Source of the DNA: CADCTM01 sp049671305
GTDB taxonomy: Bacteria; Cyanobacteriota; Cyanobacteriia; Cyanobacteriales; Coleofasciculaceae
Reading direction: 5' to 3'
NCBI GenBank assembly: GCA_049671305.1
Contig: JBATUR010000017.1
Coordinates: 191,263-255,262 of the forward strand
DNA: 64,000 bases
Shown: in pieces, positions 8,783-17,857 of the stretch
How the letters are laid out: each line of letters starts with the position of its first letter
Position numbering within the stretch: the stretch's first letter is position 1
Made by a program: the position numbers and the translations under genes
Notes under the pieces: model-generated
The model's input: only the letters and a program-made list of their open reading frames with translations
The model's database searches: none
Told to the model about the DNA's origin: nothing

Positions 8783-9407
8783 TTAGGAACCGACATTTGC
8801 CAAATATTGATGGACGAATTGAACGCAGATTGAACCTTCGCCAACTCCCGATGCCACACGTTTTACCGAGCCGTGTCGTACATCTCCTACAGCAAAAACA
8901 CCAGCAACATTAGCTTCCAATAAGTAGGGATCGCGATCAAGTTTCTAGCCTTTGGGGCGGTGATTTAATCCTGCTTCACCTGTGCGTTTAAGATCAGTTC
9001 CTGTAACAATAAAACCTCGCTGATCGCGCTCTACCATACCATCTAACCATTCAGTACGTGGTACAGCAGCAATAAAAATAAATAAAGAAGTTGCGGAGAT
9101 AGTTTCCACTTCACCCGTTGCCGAGTTTTTAATCGTAATTGCTTCTAAACTTATCTCACCTTTCGCCTCAATTACACTCGTATGAGTCTGAACTTTAATA
9201 TTAGGAGTTTGGGCAATTTGTTCAATTAAATACTGCGACATACTCTTAGTTAAAGACTCGCTCCGTACCAACATTGTCACCTGCACTTGCTCCAGAGTCG
9301 GCACGAATGATCCGGAAGCGATCGCCATATTGCTGCCGCAAATCTCGTGCAATGGCTTGTAGCACTTCTGGATCGTCATCAACGGTGAAGATTACAGGTT
9401 TAGCCAT
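8783..9407 (-). pseudogene. Fused response regulator/thioredoxin-reductase-like gene, deleted remnant
   Basis: Three pieces of a response-regulator/FAD-disulfide-reductase fusion can be read. From the ATG at 9407 comes the start of a receiver domain (MAKPVIFTVDDDPEVLQAI, on to RIIRADSG). Near 9280-9300 the frame changes and jumps to the NAD(P)H-domain part of the reductase (VTMLVRSESLTKSMSQYLIE), so several hundred codons, including the rest of the receiver and the FAD/CxxC region, are gone. A TAG at 8945-8947 then interrupts the frame where a Trp codon is likely, after which the C-terminus (NVAGVFAVGDVRHGSVKRVA) reads on in the same frame to a stop at 8783. Intact homologues are about 550 residues. 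The gene cannot make an active enzyme. Confidence 0.85.
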
Positions 9408-9701
9408 GAGCGAAAATTACTTAGAGAAAAGGATTGGCAAATATAACTGCTTATGTTTGCAAATTGCCGCCTTAACTCTCTCTACCAAAAGGTCAATTTT
9501 TGGACGTTTTATTATGCAATTTTTACTTTAAGTCGTCCCTCTTGTGACATAAATCACGTAAAAATAATATCTTAATCACTTAATTTATTCTTTTATCTCA
9601 CCCTATTTTATTAAATCTATCACTTTTTACTTAGCCTCAAATCACTTTATAAATTAAGAAAAAAGTAGATACTAAAAGTATCGAGTTCTCTCTACAAACC
9701 C
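9408..9701. other. AT-rich intergenic region
   Basis: No coding sequence or RNA structure is recognised. It separates the divergent reductase remnant from the Mo-nitrogenase-like gene and should hold promoters for both. Confidence 0.4.
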
Positions 9702-9962
9702 ATGTTAAACCTACTACAATGGCTTCGTAGCAATATTGACAAAATTGAATTCCACAATCCTCAATCAGCACAATGGGTTGCTAAAACAATTCCAGCTCAA
9801 TGCCCATTTGCACGAGACATTAATCTTTTTGGTAAAAAAGTTGCCCATATCCCACCGCTATGTAAACTTAATCCTTTGTACGAACAACTAGTTTATTTAC
9901 GGTTTCGCGCTTTGTGTTACTTGGTTGACAAGTGCGGTGAAGATATTCAAGCCTTTGCTTAA
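9702..9962 (+). CDS. Mo-dependent nitrogenase C-terminal-domain-like protein
   Basis: The 86-residue protein matches the small cyanobacterial family named after a C-terminal domain of Mo-dependent nitrogenase. Family landmarks are WVAKTIPAQCPFARDINLFG at about 25-44 and IPPLCKLNPLYEQLVYLRFR at about 51-70, followed by ALCYLVDKCGED. Stand-alone copies are common in cyanobacteria and their function is unknown. Four cysteines suggest metal binding or disulfides. No nif gene is nearby, so a role in nitrogen fixation is not implied. Confidence 0.8.
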   Translation: MLNLLQWLRSNIDKIEFHNPQSAQWVAKTIPAQCPFARDINLFGKKVAHIPPLCKLNPLYEQLVYLRFRALCYLVDKCGEDIQAFA

Positions 9963-10645
9963 GAGAAAAAACTGGGCAACAGCATGATTTCAGGCTTGGT
10001 AAAATTGCCTGGTTGTTCAATTGATCAACTACCTAAAAGCATCAGAATCAGACAAGAAATAAATCAGCATACCACTTGCAAACGATCCCAATAATTGAAA
10101 CCATTTGACTCTCAAAAAAAGACGATCAAATAAGAAGCTAGAAAGAATTACCAAAAAGCATCTCTGCTAATTTTTACTGTTCATTTGTTTTCAATTCCTG
10201 TAAATGTATCTGCTATTCAAAACTAGTTAAAAAGGTGTACCGTGAGCATTGCCTAGAAGGCAGAATCAAGGTGATTTTTAACGTTTTGCAAAACCCTGCT
10301 TATCCTTATTATGCAGCTACTAACTACAACTGTATTGCTCAACTAGTTGTGGTTCAGCAAATAGCGCCCAACGGCTTGGTAGATTTGACTATAAAACCTG
10401 ACGCTGTGCAGCACTGGTTGCAGCTTGTTTAAGGCTTGGGCATCAGCTAATTTTTGGCAAGTGATTGTGGCAGCGCCGCCAGTTGTCCTAATTTTACAGT
10501 AGCTAAATCTGCATATCTTAGCGGATGTATTGAGCAATATTAAGTTTTTTCTTAAGGTCTATCTAGAGTAAGTAGGCAGTTTAGGGGTTGGACTCGTATC
10601 CTAGAAGCATAGGGTAGTTATGTAGTTTTTGGAGGCTCAATTGTT
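9963..10645. other. Intergenic region without a recognised gene
   Basis: About 680 bp with no convincing coding sequence. A 65-codon frame at 10235-10432 lacks a ribosome site and any family pattern. The downstream end (about 10600-10645) has a GGAGG ribosome site for the phasin-like gene. Confidence 0.4.
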
Positions 10646-11041
10646 ATGCCTGGTTTAGGAAATATAGGAAATATTGTTCAAAAGGCGTTTTATCTCGGTG
10701 TTGGACTAGCGGCAACAGCGGGCGAAGAAGCCGGAGATAAATTAGCAAAACTGCGTGTAGAATCCCAAAGGTTAGCTGATGAATTAGTAGCTAAGGGCGA
10801 AATGAATGTGGAAGAAGCACGTAAGTTGGTTGAGGATTTGATGCAGCAAGCACAGCAGGAAACAGTCAAACCTGCCGAAACCCAAAAGACAGCGACGACG
10901 AATAATCAGCCACGGCGTATTGAAATTTTGTCAGATGATGAAGCAATTACCAACGCTGCAAGTGATAATAATAATGTTGATGCCTTGCGTAAACAGGTAC
11001 AAGCAATGCAAGATGAATTACGCCGCTTGGAACGTGACTAA
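10646..11041 (+). CDS. Phasin-superfamily-like small protein
   Basis: This 131-residue soluble protein begins with a short hydrophobic stretch (residues 4-24, rich in Gly/Ala), followed by an amphipathic helix (residues 25-72) typical of PHA granule-associated phasins, including VEEARKLVEDLMQQAQQE. A polar low-complexity linker leads to a coiled coil at about 108-131 (DALRKQVQAMQDELRRLER). Similar proteins are annotated as phasin family in cyanobacteria, although PHA granule binding is not shown for most. A GGAGG site precedes the ATG. Confidence 0.65.
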   Translation: MPGLGNIGNIVQKAFYLGVGLAATAGEEAGDKLAKLRVESQRLADELVAKGEMNVEEARKLVEDLMQQAQQETVKPAETQKTATTNNQPRRIEILSDDEAITNAASDNNNVDALRKQVQAMQDELRRLERD

Positions 11042-11190
11042 AAGAACGATATAGAAAATTGAGGTCTGAAAACTCAACTCTTTCGTCGGCAAATTTTGGG
11101 AAAGTGTGATGCTGGCAACAAATTTGTTAAAAGTTTGATCCTTACCTATTTATCAAGTTAAATTAATCGTTATTAATCTGAATCTTTAAC

Positions 11191-11571
11191 ATGGAAGAAT
11201 GGTCGAAAAGCGTTTTTGAAGTCGTGGAATCCGTGACTTCTATGGTCGATGAGTTCTTTGTGGGTGTCTCTGAAATCGTCGAAATCATGACTGATGAATT
11301 CCAAAATACTGTAGGTGTAGAAATTGATCAATACTTACAGGATATGTTTGAGCCGATTGCCGAAATCTATGCTGAATTGGAAGAATTAGTCGGTGATACG
11401 GATACGACTTTCGGTTATCCTGTAGAACCTAGCGCCGAAAAGCATCCAGCTTGTATTGGTTGCCATCACTATCACGGTCAAGTATACAGTGGTAATTTAT
11501 TAGTTTGTGCAATGCACCCTTATGGTTGGGATACTGAAGATTGTCCCGACTGGGAAAATCAAAAAATTTAG
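11191..11571 (+). CDS. Conserved cyanobacterial protein with CxxCHHYHG motif
   Basis: The N-terminal two thirds (residues 1-75) are very acidic and predicted helical. The C-terminal part carries ACIGCHHYHG (about 87-96), then LLVCAMHPYGW and a final CPDWE, giving four cysteines and several histidines that look like a zinc or metal site. I do not recognise a named family. It ends 9 bp before queF on the same strand, so the two are probably co-transcribed. Confidence 0.75.
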   Translation: MEEWSKSVFEVVESVTSMVDEFFVGVSEIVEIMTDEFQNTVGVEIDQYLQDMFEPIAEIYAELEELVGDTDTTFGYPVEPSAEKHPACIGCHHYHGQVYSGNLLVCAMHPYGWDTEDCPDWENQKI

Positions 11572-11580
11572 CGACGAATT

Positions 11581-12003
11581 ATGACTCATTCTTCTACTCA
11601 ACAATCATCACCTGAAGCGCAAGCGCCGGAAGTAAAATATGGAGAACGTGAGATTATTGAAGGTAAGTTGATTACTTTCCCTAATCCGCGTGTGGGGCGC
11701 CGCTATACGATTAATATTAGTTTGCCGGAATTTACTTGCAAGTGTCCATTTTCAGGTTATCCAGACTTCGCCACGATTTATATTAGCTATATTCCTAATG
11801 AGCGGGTGGTAGAACTGAAGGCGATTAAACTATATATTAATAGCTATCGCGATCGCTATATTTCCCACGAAGAATCGGTTAATCAAATTGTCGATGATTT
11901 TGTTGCAGCCTGTGATCCTTTAGAAGTAACGATCAAGGGCGATTTTACACCACGTGGTAATGTTCATACTGTGATTGAAGTACAGCATCAAAAAGCAGTT
12001 TAG
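11581..12003 (+). CDS. queF: NADPH-dependent 7-cyano-7-deazaguanine (preQ0) reductase
   Basis: QueF reduces the nitrile of preQ0 to the aminomethyl group of preQ1 in queuosine synthesis. The 140-residue protein is the short, unimodular type. It has the catalytic cysteine in FTCKCPFSGYPDFA (about residues 51-64), the VELKAIKLYINSYRDRYISHEE block that carries the QueF signature and binds substrate and NADPH, and the conserved FTPRGN near the C-terminus. It follows the metal-motif gene by 9 bp. Confidence 0.96.
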   Translation: MTHSSTQQSSPEAQAPEVKYGEREIIEGKLITFPNPRVGRRYTINISLPEFTCKCPFSGYPDFATIYISYIPNERVVELKAIKLYINSYRDRYISHEESVNQIVDDFVAACDPLEVTIKGDFTPRGNVHTVIEVQHQKAV

Positions 12004-12013
12004 AGGCTCTTTT

Positions 12014-12307
12014 TTAGTCTCGATCTTCGTAAGGATCTTGCTGATTTTGAGTATTTGGTGGTGGTAAGGAGCGTGTGGCAGAAGCTGATGGCACTGACTT
12101 CGGTTTTCTTACCGGAGTCGCGGCTGTAGGCTCAACTGGGGACGGTATTGGCGTTTCAGGTGTTGTTGAGTCTAATCGTTTTTCCGTGGTTTGTAGCGCC
12201 ATGAAAGCACCAAAAGCAAAAGCGCAAGCCGAAGCCGCGATCGTTACCGCTATAATAACCTTGAAGCGATTGCCCTTCAACTTGATCCGCTCATTCTGCC
12301 TCCTCAT
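12014..12307 (-). CDS. Small single-pass membrane protein, unknown function
   Basis: The 97-residue protein has a basic N-terminus (MRRQNERIKLKGNR), one membrane span at about residues 17-38 and a Pro/Thr/Ser-rich tail that would lie outside the cytoplasm. No domain is recognised. It is convergent with queF, whose stop is only 10 bp away. Confidence 0.6.
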   Translation of the reverse strand: MRRQNERIKLKGNRFKVIIAVTIAASACAFAFGAFMALQTTEKRLDSTTPETPIPSPVEPTAATPVRKPKSVPSASATRSLPPPNTQNQQDPYEDRD

Positions 12308-12529
12308 ACCTCCACCCCAAAACTAAAAACTTCTGCCTCAATTTTATTGAAAAACCCAGCAATACAGTTAATCTGAATTTGTAGTTTCCCATGCATCAAG
12401 AGACGTTTTGGCATTAGCGAGTCTTATTATGCGGTTTTCCTACCTAAAGGGCTAGGTGAGCGCCAACATCTCTATAATAAGTTGCATTGACTTTGCTCAA
12501 AATCATCCTTTAATTATCTGAAGCCTGAT

Positions 12530-13915
12530 TTAATTTTGACTAACTAAATCTGTTGCCGGCTGAGATAAATCTATATTTGAAGTTTGCTCACTCAACTGAT
12601 CTAAAATAGCAATAACTTCACGTTCAAAAGCAACCTGGGCGCGATTAGTCCTACCACCTACATAAAAGCGTCCATCTTTTTGTAGTGCCCAAACTTGAGA
12701 GTGAGAGACATAACTCATCATCACACCCAACATCAGCAAGCCAAAGCCAGTATAAACCAACGGAATACCTGGGTCAGCTTTAATCTGTAAACCAGTACTA
12801 CCAATAACATCAACAACTTTCAACATGACACCATTAACTTCTGTTGCCATGCCGGGACGGACTGTGGAAACTAGCTTGCCCTTAACATCATAAACCAAGA
12901 TTGTACCTTGCAAATCTTTTGCTAGCAGTGAGACACCTTCACTCAAATCAGGTTTTAGAGGTATCCAAGTTCCCCAAAGACGCTGGTTACTTTTCGCCTC
13001 TAATGGTGCCATTGGAATTTGAAAAATCGGGCTTTTATTTAACTGCACTTGTATAGCAGCAATTCCCCAATCAGTTTGGTAAAGAGTTACACCACGGTAA
13101 CGCAAAGGTTTGTTGACATAAATGGTTTGTTTGTCAACTTCTTGTTGTTGATTATCTAAAATTGATAAATCAGAATAAAATTGATTTATGCCACCTTGTG
13201 GTGTGTAGTCAATCCAAAAACGATTAACTTTTACTGACCAATCTTTAGGAACTTGGGCGGCGGCAAACGGTCCTGCGTCGATGATATTTTTGACCTGGAA
13301 AGTATTACCACTAGCAACCATTTCTTGAGCAATAAAACCTGACATTGCTCCCCAAATAGCACCCATTAAAATTAGTAGCATACTGGCATGAACAACAATC
13401 GGTCCAATACGTCCAACAATGCCTTTACGTGCGTAGAGGGTATTACCTTCTTGAAAGACTTTGTAGCGTTGCTTTGCGAGTAATGGAGCAATACACGTGA
13501 GGTTACCTTGCTTAAATTCGGCACTCAGGGCAAGTTTTTTAAACTGTCGCGGTTCGTCGTAAAATTTCCAATGACGGGCAGCTTTGAGTGCGGGAAATTG
13601 GCGGGTAAAGGTACAGGCAGTAAGAGATGTACCAAAAAGGATTAGTATAGAGAGAAACCACCAAGTCCGGTAAACGTGGTCTAAACCTAGGATTAAAAGG
13701 ACTTTCCAGGTGAGAAAACCAAATAAGGCTGGATGTTCGGGATAATTACTTTGATAAAATTCCAGGCTTTGACCTTGTTCAATAACTGTACCAACAATGC
13801 TAAAGCTAGCGATCGCGAGTAGCAAGATAATTGCCAAGCGCAAGTCAGCAATAACTGGTAAAACTTGACGACGAAATATCTGAGTAATTTTTAAGGATGA
13901 GTTTTCAATAGTCAT
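12530..13915 (-). CDS. ccsB: Cytochrome c biogenesis protein CcsB (Ccs1/ResB family)
   Basis: CcsB is part of the system II machinery that carries heme across the thylakoid or plasma membrane and attaches it to apocytochromes c. The protein (461 residues from the ATG at 13915) has membrane spans near residues 23-45, 70-90 and 160-185, a large extracytoplasmic domain of about 190 residues with the conserved GVTLYQTDWG, and a last span around 400-420 followed by YVSHSQVWA. The longer frame from 13972 starts at TTG inside ccdA and is less likely. ccdA lies 10 bp upstream, so the two form an operon. Confidence 0.93.
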   Translation of the reverse strand: MTIENSSLKITQIFRRQVLPVIADLRLAIILLLAIASFSIVGTVIEQGQSLEFYQSNYPEHPALFGFLTWKVLLILGLDHVYRTWWFLSILILFGTSLTACTFTRQFPALKAARHWKFYDEPRQFKKLALSAEFKQGNLTCIAPLLAKQRYKVFQEGNTLYARKGIVGRIGPIVVHASMLLILMGAIWGAMSGFIAQEMVASGNTFQVKNIIDAGPFAAAQVPKDWSVKVNRFWIDYTPQGGINQFYSDLSILDNQQQEVDKQTIYVNKPLRYRGVTLYQTDWGIAAIQVQLNKSPIFQIPMAPLEAKSNQRLWGTWIPLKPDLSEGVSLLAKDLQGTILVYDVKGKLVSTVRPGMATEVNGVMLKVVDVIGSTGLQIKADPGIPLVYTGFGLLMLGVMMSYVSHSQVWALQKDGRFYVGGRTNRAQVAFEREVIAILDQLSEQTSNIDLSQPATDLVSQN

Positions 13916-13925
13916 ATTTATTAAA

Positions 13926-14666
13926 TTAAAAAATTCCCGCAGGAATTCGAGACAACAAAGAAAAAACGCCAAATCCTACTAATAAAACCCCACTAAGAGG
14001 TGTGATCCAACCAGACCAACGACGTAATTCTAACAACTTTTTGATTGAAGCAGTAAATGTGCCTGCTAAGATTAATGGTGCCACATAACCTGCTGTGTAG
14101 GAAAGTAGTAAAGCGCCACCTAAAACTAGATCTTGTGTTTTGGCTACCCAAGCCAGTAAAGTTGCTAAAACAGGAGTACTGCAAGGTGAAGCAACTAAGC
14201 CAAAAGTTAAGCCAATTAAGTAAGAGCGAATTCCTTCTGGTAAGTCTTTAGAAATCCAATCCATACCACCAAAAGATGGTAGTTGTAGTGGCAGGGCTTC
14301 TAATAAATTTAGCCCCATTAAAATAGCGATGATACTAACAATAATTGGCAATCCTATACCAATTTGACCATAAACTCGTCCTAGGGTGGCGGCAAGAATT
14401 CCCAAAACTGCTAATGTGGTTGCTAGTCCCAGGGCAAACCAGGTAGACTGAGCAGCAGCTTGCAAGCGTCCTTTGGTTTCATAACCACCAATGTAGCCAA
14501 TCGTAATCGGCAACATGGAAAGCATACAAGGAGTCAGGCTAGTTAGCAATCCTGCCGCAAAGATGATGCCAATGCTAATCAAATTCAGGTGTGTTAGCTG
14601 AGTGTCAACCAGGGTATTGGCAAATTGTTCGAGTTCGTAAAGTTGGGTGGAGAGTGTTTCTATCAT
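13926..14666 (-). CDS. ccdA: Cytochrome c biogenesis transmembrane protein CcdA
   Basis: CcdA moves reducing equivalents across the membrane to keep apocytochrome cysteines reduced. The 246-residue protein has six membrane spans and the two family cysteine motifs, SLTPCMLSMLP (about 43-53) and ASPCSTPVLATL (about 158-169), which carry the redox pair. It lies directly before ccsB on the same strand, matching the usual functional pairing in system II cytochrome c maturation. Confidence 0.95.
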   Translation of the reverse strand: MIETLSTQLYELEQFANTLVDTQLTHLNLISIGIIFAAGLLTSLTPCMLSMLPITIGYIGGYETKGRLQAAAQSTWFALGLATTLAVLGILAATLGRVYGQIGIGLPIIVSIIAILMGLNLLEALPLQLPSFGGMDWISKDLPEGIRSYLIGLTFGLVASPCSTPVLATLLAWVAKTQDLVLGGALLLSYTAGYVAPLILAGTFTASIKKLLELRRWSGWITPLSGVLLVGFGVFSLLSRIPAGIF

Positions 14667-15256
14667 ACCGCAGTTGGATTAGGAAATGCCCATTCTGCTT
14701 GCATTTTAGCTTATCGCACCCCTACTGAAGGGTGGCATATAGCGAATCAGTAACAGCGTTGGATTTATCATAAATGGTTCTTGATTAAATACTTTGCACG
14801 GTTTTTCTAATTTTCTTGAGCAGCAGATGCTAACTTCAATAAAATAAATTTTGTTTAAAGCTCTTGACAATTTTTCATAAGATAAGTTGAGTTAAAGCAA
14901 GGAGCTGAACACAGGAGCCTTATAGCGGCAAGCTATGTTCTGCAAGCCTTATAGAGATTCAATTTAGCCGCCTGCACAAAAGTCATCTTGATAAAGTTGT
15001 AGAAATTTGGCATAAATATTCACAAGTTATTCACAACTTCTCAGTATTCTATTAATTGTAAGCTTTTGGACTACTGAACTGCTCTCTCGCTTGTAAAAGT
15101 TGAGGGGGCATTTTATTTTTGTGCTATTTATAGCTGCCTGATAGCTTAAAGCAATTGCCAAAATTTACAAACTCTTTACTTTTACACCTTTACTTATTAC
15201 CAGCTTTCAGGTGTAATAATTTTCTAATAAGCAACACAAAGAGCCTTTTTATTATT
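14667..15256. other. Intergenic region between ccdA and the ABC transporter operon
   Basis: About 590 bp with no convincing gene. It holds a tandem TATTCACAA-like pair at about 15016-15034 that resembles DnaA boxes only loosely. The promoter of ccdA must be near 14670-14760. Confidence 0.4.
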
Positions 15257-15967
15257 TCAGCCGAGATAAGCTTTTTTGACGCGCTGATCATGAAGAAGAT
15301 CAGAGGCAGCACCTGTAAGAATAAGTTGTCCAGCTTCTAAAACATAACCTCTATGAGCAATTTTTAGTGCTAAGTTAGCATTTTGTTCTACTAATAAAAT
15401 AGTGACTCCTAACTCATGAAGCTGGTGAATTACTGAAAAAATTTCACGGACAATTTGAGGTGCTAAACCGAGACTTGGTTCATCAAGGAGCAAAAGTTTG
15501 GGACGACTCATTACAGCGCGGGCAATTGCTAACATTTGCTGTTCACCACCACTGAGAGTGCCTGCTAGCTGATGGCGACGTTCTCCTAAACGTGGGAAGG
15601 TGATAAATTGACGTTCAATATCTGCTTTAATTCCTAAACGATCAGAACGAGTATAAGCGCCCAATTCCAGATTTGTCAAAACTGTTTGTCGAGCCAAAAC
15701 CCTTCGTCCTTCAGGACTTTGGGCAATGCCAAGCTTCACGACATGATCGGGACGATAGCGCGTGATTTCTTGTCCATTATAAAAAATCTGTCCTTTTAAA
15801 GGATTAATTAAGCGAGAAATTGCTCTAAGAGTTGTACTTTTCCCTGCGCCATTTGCTCCGATAAGAGTAACAATTTCACCTTCATTAATAGTTAGATTAG
15901 TATTTTGGAGAGCTTGAATAGCACCATAGTTTATGTCTAAGTTCTTAATTTCTAATAAGGGTTTCAT
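15257..15967 (-). CDS. livF: Branched-chain/neutral amino acid ABC transporter ATP-binding protein (LivF type)
   Basis: This 236-residue ATPase drives uptake together with the LivG-type subunit. It has Walker A GANGAGKST (37-45), the signature LSGGEQQMLAIARA (about 138-151) and Walker B LLLLDEPSLGLAP. The typical LivF segment EGRRVLARQTVLTNLELGAY is present. It is the last gene of a five-gene minus-strand operon. In cyanobacteria such systems are called Nat (neutral amino acids) or Liv, and the exact substrate cannot be read from this subunit. Confidence 0.93.
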   Translation of the reverse strand: MKPLLEIKNLDINYGAIQALQNTNLTINEGEIVTLIGANGAGKSTTLRAISRLINPLKGQIFYNGQEITRYRPDHVVKLGIAQSPEGRRVLARQTVLTNLELGAYTRSDRLGIKADIERQFITFPRLGERRHQLAGTLSGGEQQMLAIARAVMSRPKLLLLDEPSLGLAPQIVREIFSVIHQLHELGVTILLVEQNANLALKIAHRGYVLEAGQLILTGAASDLLHDQRVKKAYLG

Positions 15968-16012
15968 TAGTTATTAATGTTATTGTATTTCTAAAGTTAT
16001 TGCAATTAGCAA

Positions 16013-16813
16013 CTAATTACCAACTATATCTTCATCTCCTAAATAAGCTTCAATTACTGCGGGGTCATTTTTAACTTTTTGTGGTTCACCTAAAGCAATT
16101 AACTGACCGAAATCTAACACAGCAATGCGATCGCACAATCCCATCACTAAAGGGACATGATGCTCGATTACTAATACAGTCAAATTAAAAGAATTGCGAA
16201 TTTCTTGAATTAATTCACTTAATGCACCTTTTTCATTGGGATTCATGCCTGCAGCAGGTTCATCTAGTAGTAAAACTTTGGGCTGTAAGGCTAAGGCACG
16301 GGCAATTTCTAGGCGTCTTTGGTCACCATAAGCAAAGTTACGAGCTTGTTGCTCTGCTTCTTCAGCAAGTCCAACTAATTCTAATAATTGCCAAGCTTGA
16401 GAGAAGGTTTTTTGTTCTTGAGCAGCAGCTAAAGGTAATCCCAATATACCTTGAATGAAACCAGTTTTATTATGAATATGACCAGCAATTGCTACATTTT
16501 CTAAAGCCGTCAAATTACCAAATAATCGTAAATTTTGAAAAGTTCGTGCTATTCCCTTACTAGCAATTTGATGAGGACGAAGTTTAGTAATTTCTTCTTG
16601 TTCATAAATAAGCTGACCTCCTGAAGCAGGAATTAAACCACTAATTAAATTAAATAGTGTCGTTTTACCAGCCCCATTTGGTCCAATTAAACCAAATATT
16701 TCACCTTTTTGCACCATAAAAGAAACTTCATTTACAGCTACTAAGCCCCCAAAAGTGCGGCTAATTTTTCTAACTTCTAATACAGGGCTTAAATCATTCT
16801 GAGATGCCTTCAT
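16013..16813 (-). CDS. livG: Branched-chain/neutral amino acid ABC transporter ATP-binding protein (LivG type)
   Basis: The 266-residue protein has Walker A GPNGAGKTT (44-52), a signature region FAYGDQRRLEIARALAL and Walker B LLLDEPAAGMNP, with the LivG hallmark IARTFQNLRLFGNLTALENV. Its start overlaps the end of the permease gene upstream by 4 bp (ATGA), so translation is probably coupled. It pairs with the LivF-type ATPase downstream. Confidence 0.94.
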   Translation of the reverse strand: MKASQNDLSPVLEVRKISRTFGGLVAVNEVSFMVQKGEIFGLIGPNGAGKTTLFNLISGLIPASGGQLIYEQEEITKLRPHQIASKGIARTFQNLRLFGNLTALENVAIAGHIHNKTGFIQGILGLPLAAAQEQKTFSQAWQLLELVGLAEEAEQQARNFAYGDQRRLEIARALALQPKVLLLDEPAAGMNPNEKGALSELIQEIRNSFNLTVLVIEHHVPLVMGLCDRIAVLDFGQLIALGEPQKVKNDPAVIEAYLGDEDIVGN

Positions 16814-17742
16814 TTTCTGTCTCTTTTCAAAGGTTTCAATCGTTTTAATAAATCTGGAGTAATAATTCCTTGTGGATAAAATACACTGCCAATTACAATT
16901 AATAGACCAAAGATAATCAAACGACCATCACGGAGGAATTGTGCTAACCAAATTGGCAGACTACCGATGCCAGATAAAGCTCTTAAAGCTTCGGGCAAAG
17001 CAGTTAATACCATGCCTCCTAATACGGGTCCGACAAAGGTTTTGGAACCACCAATTAACACAAATGCTAAATAAATGATACTAGCATCAAATGTACCTTG
17101 ACGAGCATTCCAAGTATTCAGAAAATGAGCGCTAACAGCACCAACTAATCCTGCTAAAATTGCTCCTAAACTAAAAGATAGCACCTTGTAATAAGTTGGG
17201 TTAATACCCATAGCATCAGCCGCTAATTCATCCTCACGGATAGCATTTAAAGCACGTCCAGCTCGAATTCTTTCCAAGCGGTAAAGAAAGAACATACTTA
17301 AAATTAGTAATGGTAGAGCAATCCAAAGATATTCAATTTGAGATTTAAAAGGTTGAGGAATTGCAAAAATACCGACAGCGCCGCCGGTGATTTCTAAATT
17401 TAAAGCGATAACTCTGAGAATTTCTACAAAAGCAATCGTGGCAATTGCTAAATAAATTCCCCGTAAACGAAGCACGGGAATTCCTAATGCAACTGCTAGT
17501 ATTCCAGAGATTAAACCTGCCGCCAGCATTTCTAATAATAAATAAGATAGGGGAAATATTGTGTCAGTATTAAAGACTTGAGTTGATAAAATGGCGGCAA
17601 TATAGCCACCCAAAGCATAAAATCCTGGAGTTGCTAGAGATAGTTGACCTGCCATTAAGGGTAAATATACTGAAAGCCCTAAAATTGCTCCTAAAACCAT
17701 TGATACAATTAAAAAGCCATAGTTATTAATAAAATCTGACAT
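16810..17742 (-). CDS. livM: Branched-chain/neutral amino acid ABC transporter permease (LivM type)
   Basis: This 310-residue inner membrane protein has about eight membrane spans and the LivM-type segments LRLRGIYLAIATIAFVEILR (about 91-110) and the EAA-like loop RAGRALNAIREDELAADAMG that contacts the ATPase. It sits between the LivH-type permease (115 bp upstream) and the LivG-type ATPase, with which it overlaps by 4 bp. Confidence 0.94.
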   Translation of the reverse strand: MSDFINNYGFLIVSMVLGAILGLSVYLPLMAGQLSLATPGFYALGGYIAAILSTQVFNTDTIFPLSYLLLEMLAAGLISGILAVALGIPVLRLRGIYLAIATIAFVEILRVIALNLEITGGAVGIFAIPQPFKSQIEYLWIALPLLILSMFFLYRLERIRAGRALNAIREDELAADAMGINPTYYKVLSFSLGAILAGLVGAVSAHFLNTWNARQGTFDASIIYLAFVLIGGSKTFVGPVLGGMVLTALPEALRALSGIGSLPIWLAQFLRDGRLIIFGLLIVIGSVFYPQGIITPDLLKRLKPLKRDRK

Positions 17743-17857
17743 TTTATATTAGTAGTTTATTGTTTTAACTTGTAAGGAGGCAAGGGTATACACTCTTAAT
17801 AAGAATTATCTTTTTATCTGCTCATACCTCTCACCTCTACAAAAAAGATTTGAAAAT

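Noticed and set aside
10235..10432. 65-codon frame on the plus strand
   Set aside because: No ribosome site, no plausible family pattern, and it is interrupted by another equally long frame on the opposite strand.
15011..15036. Two TATTCACAA-like words that resemble DnaA boxes
   Set aside because: Only two degenerate copies, no dnaA or dnaN nearby and no AT-rich unwinding array; not enough for a replication origin.
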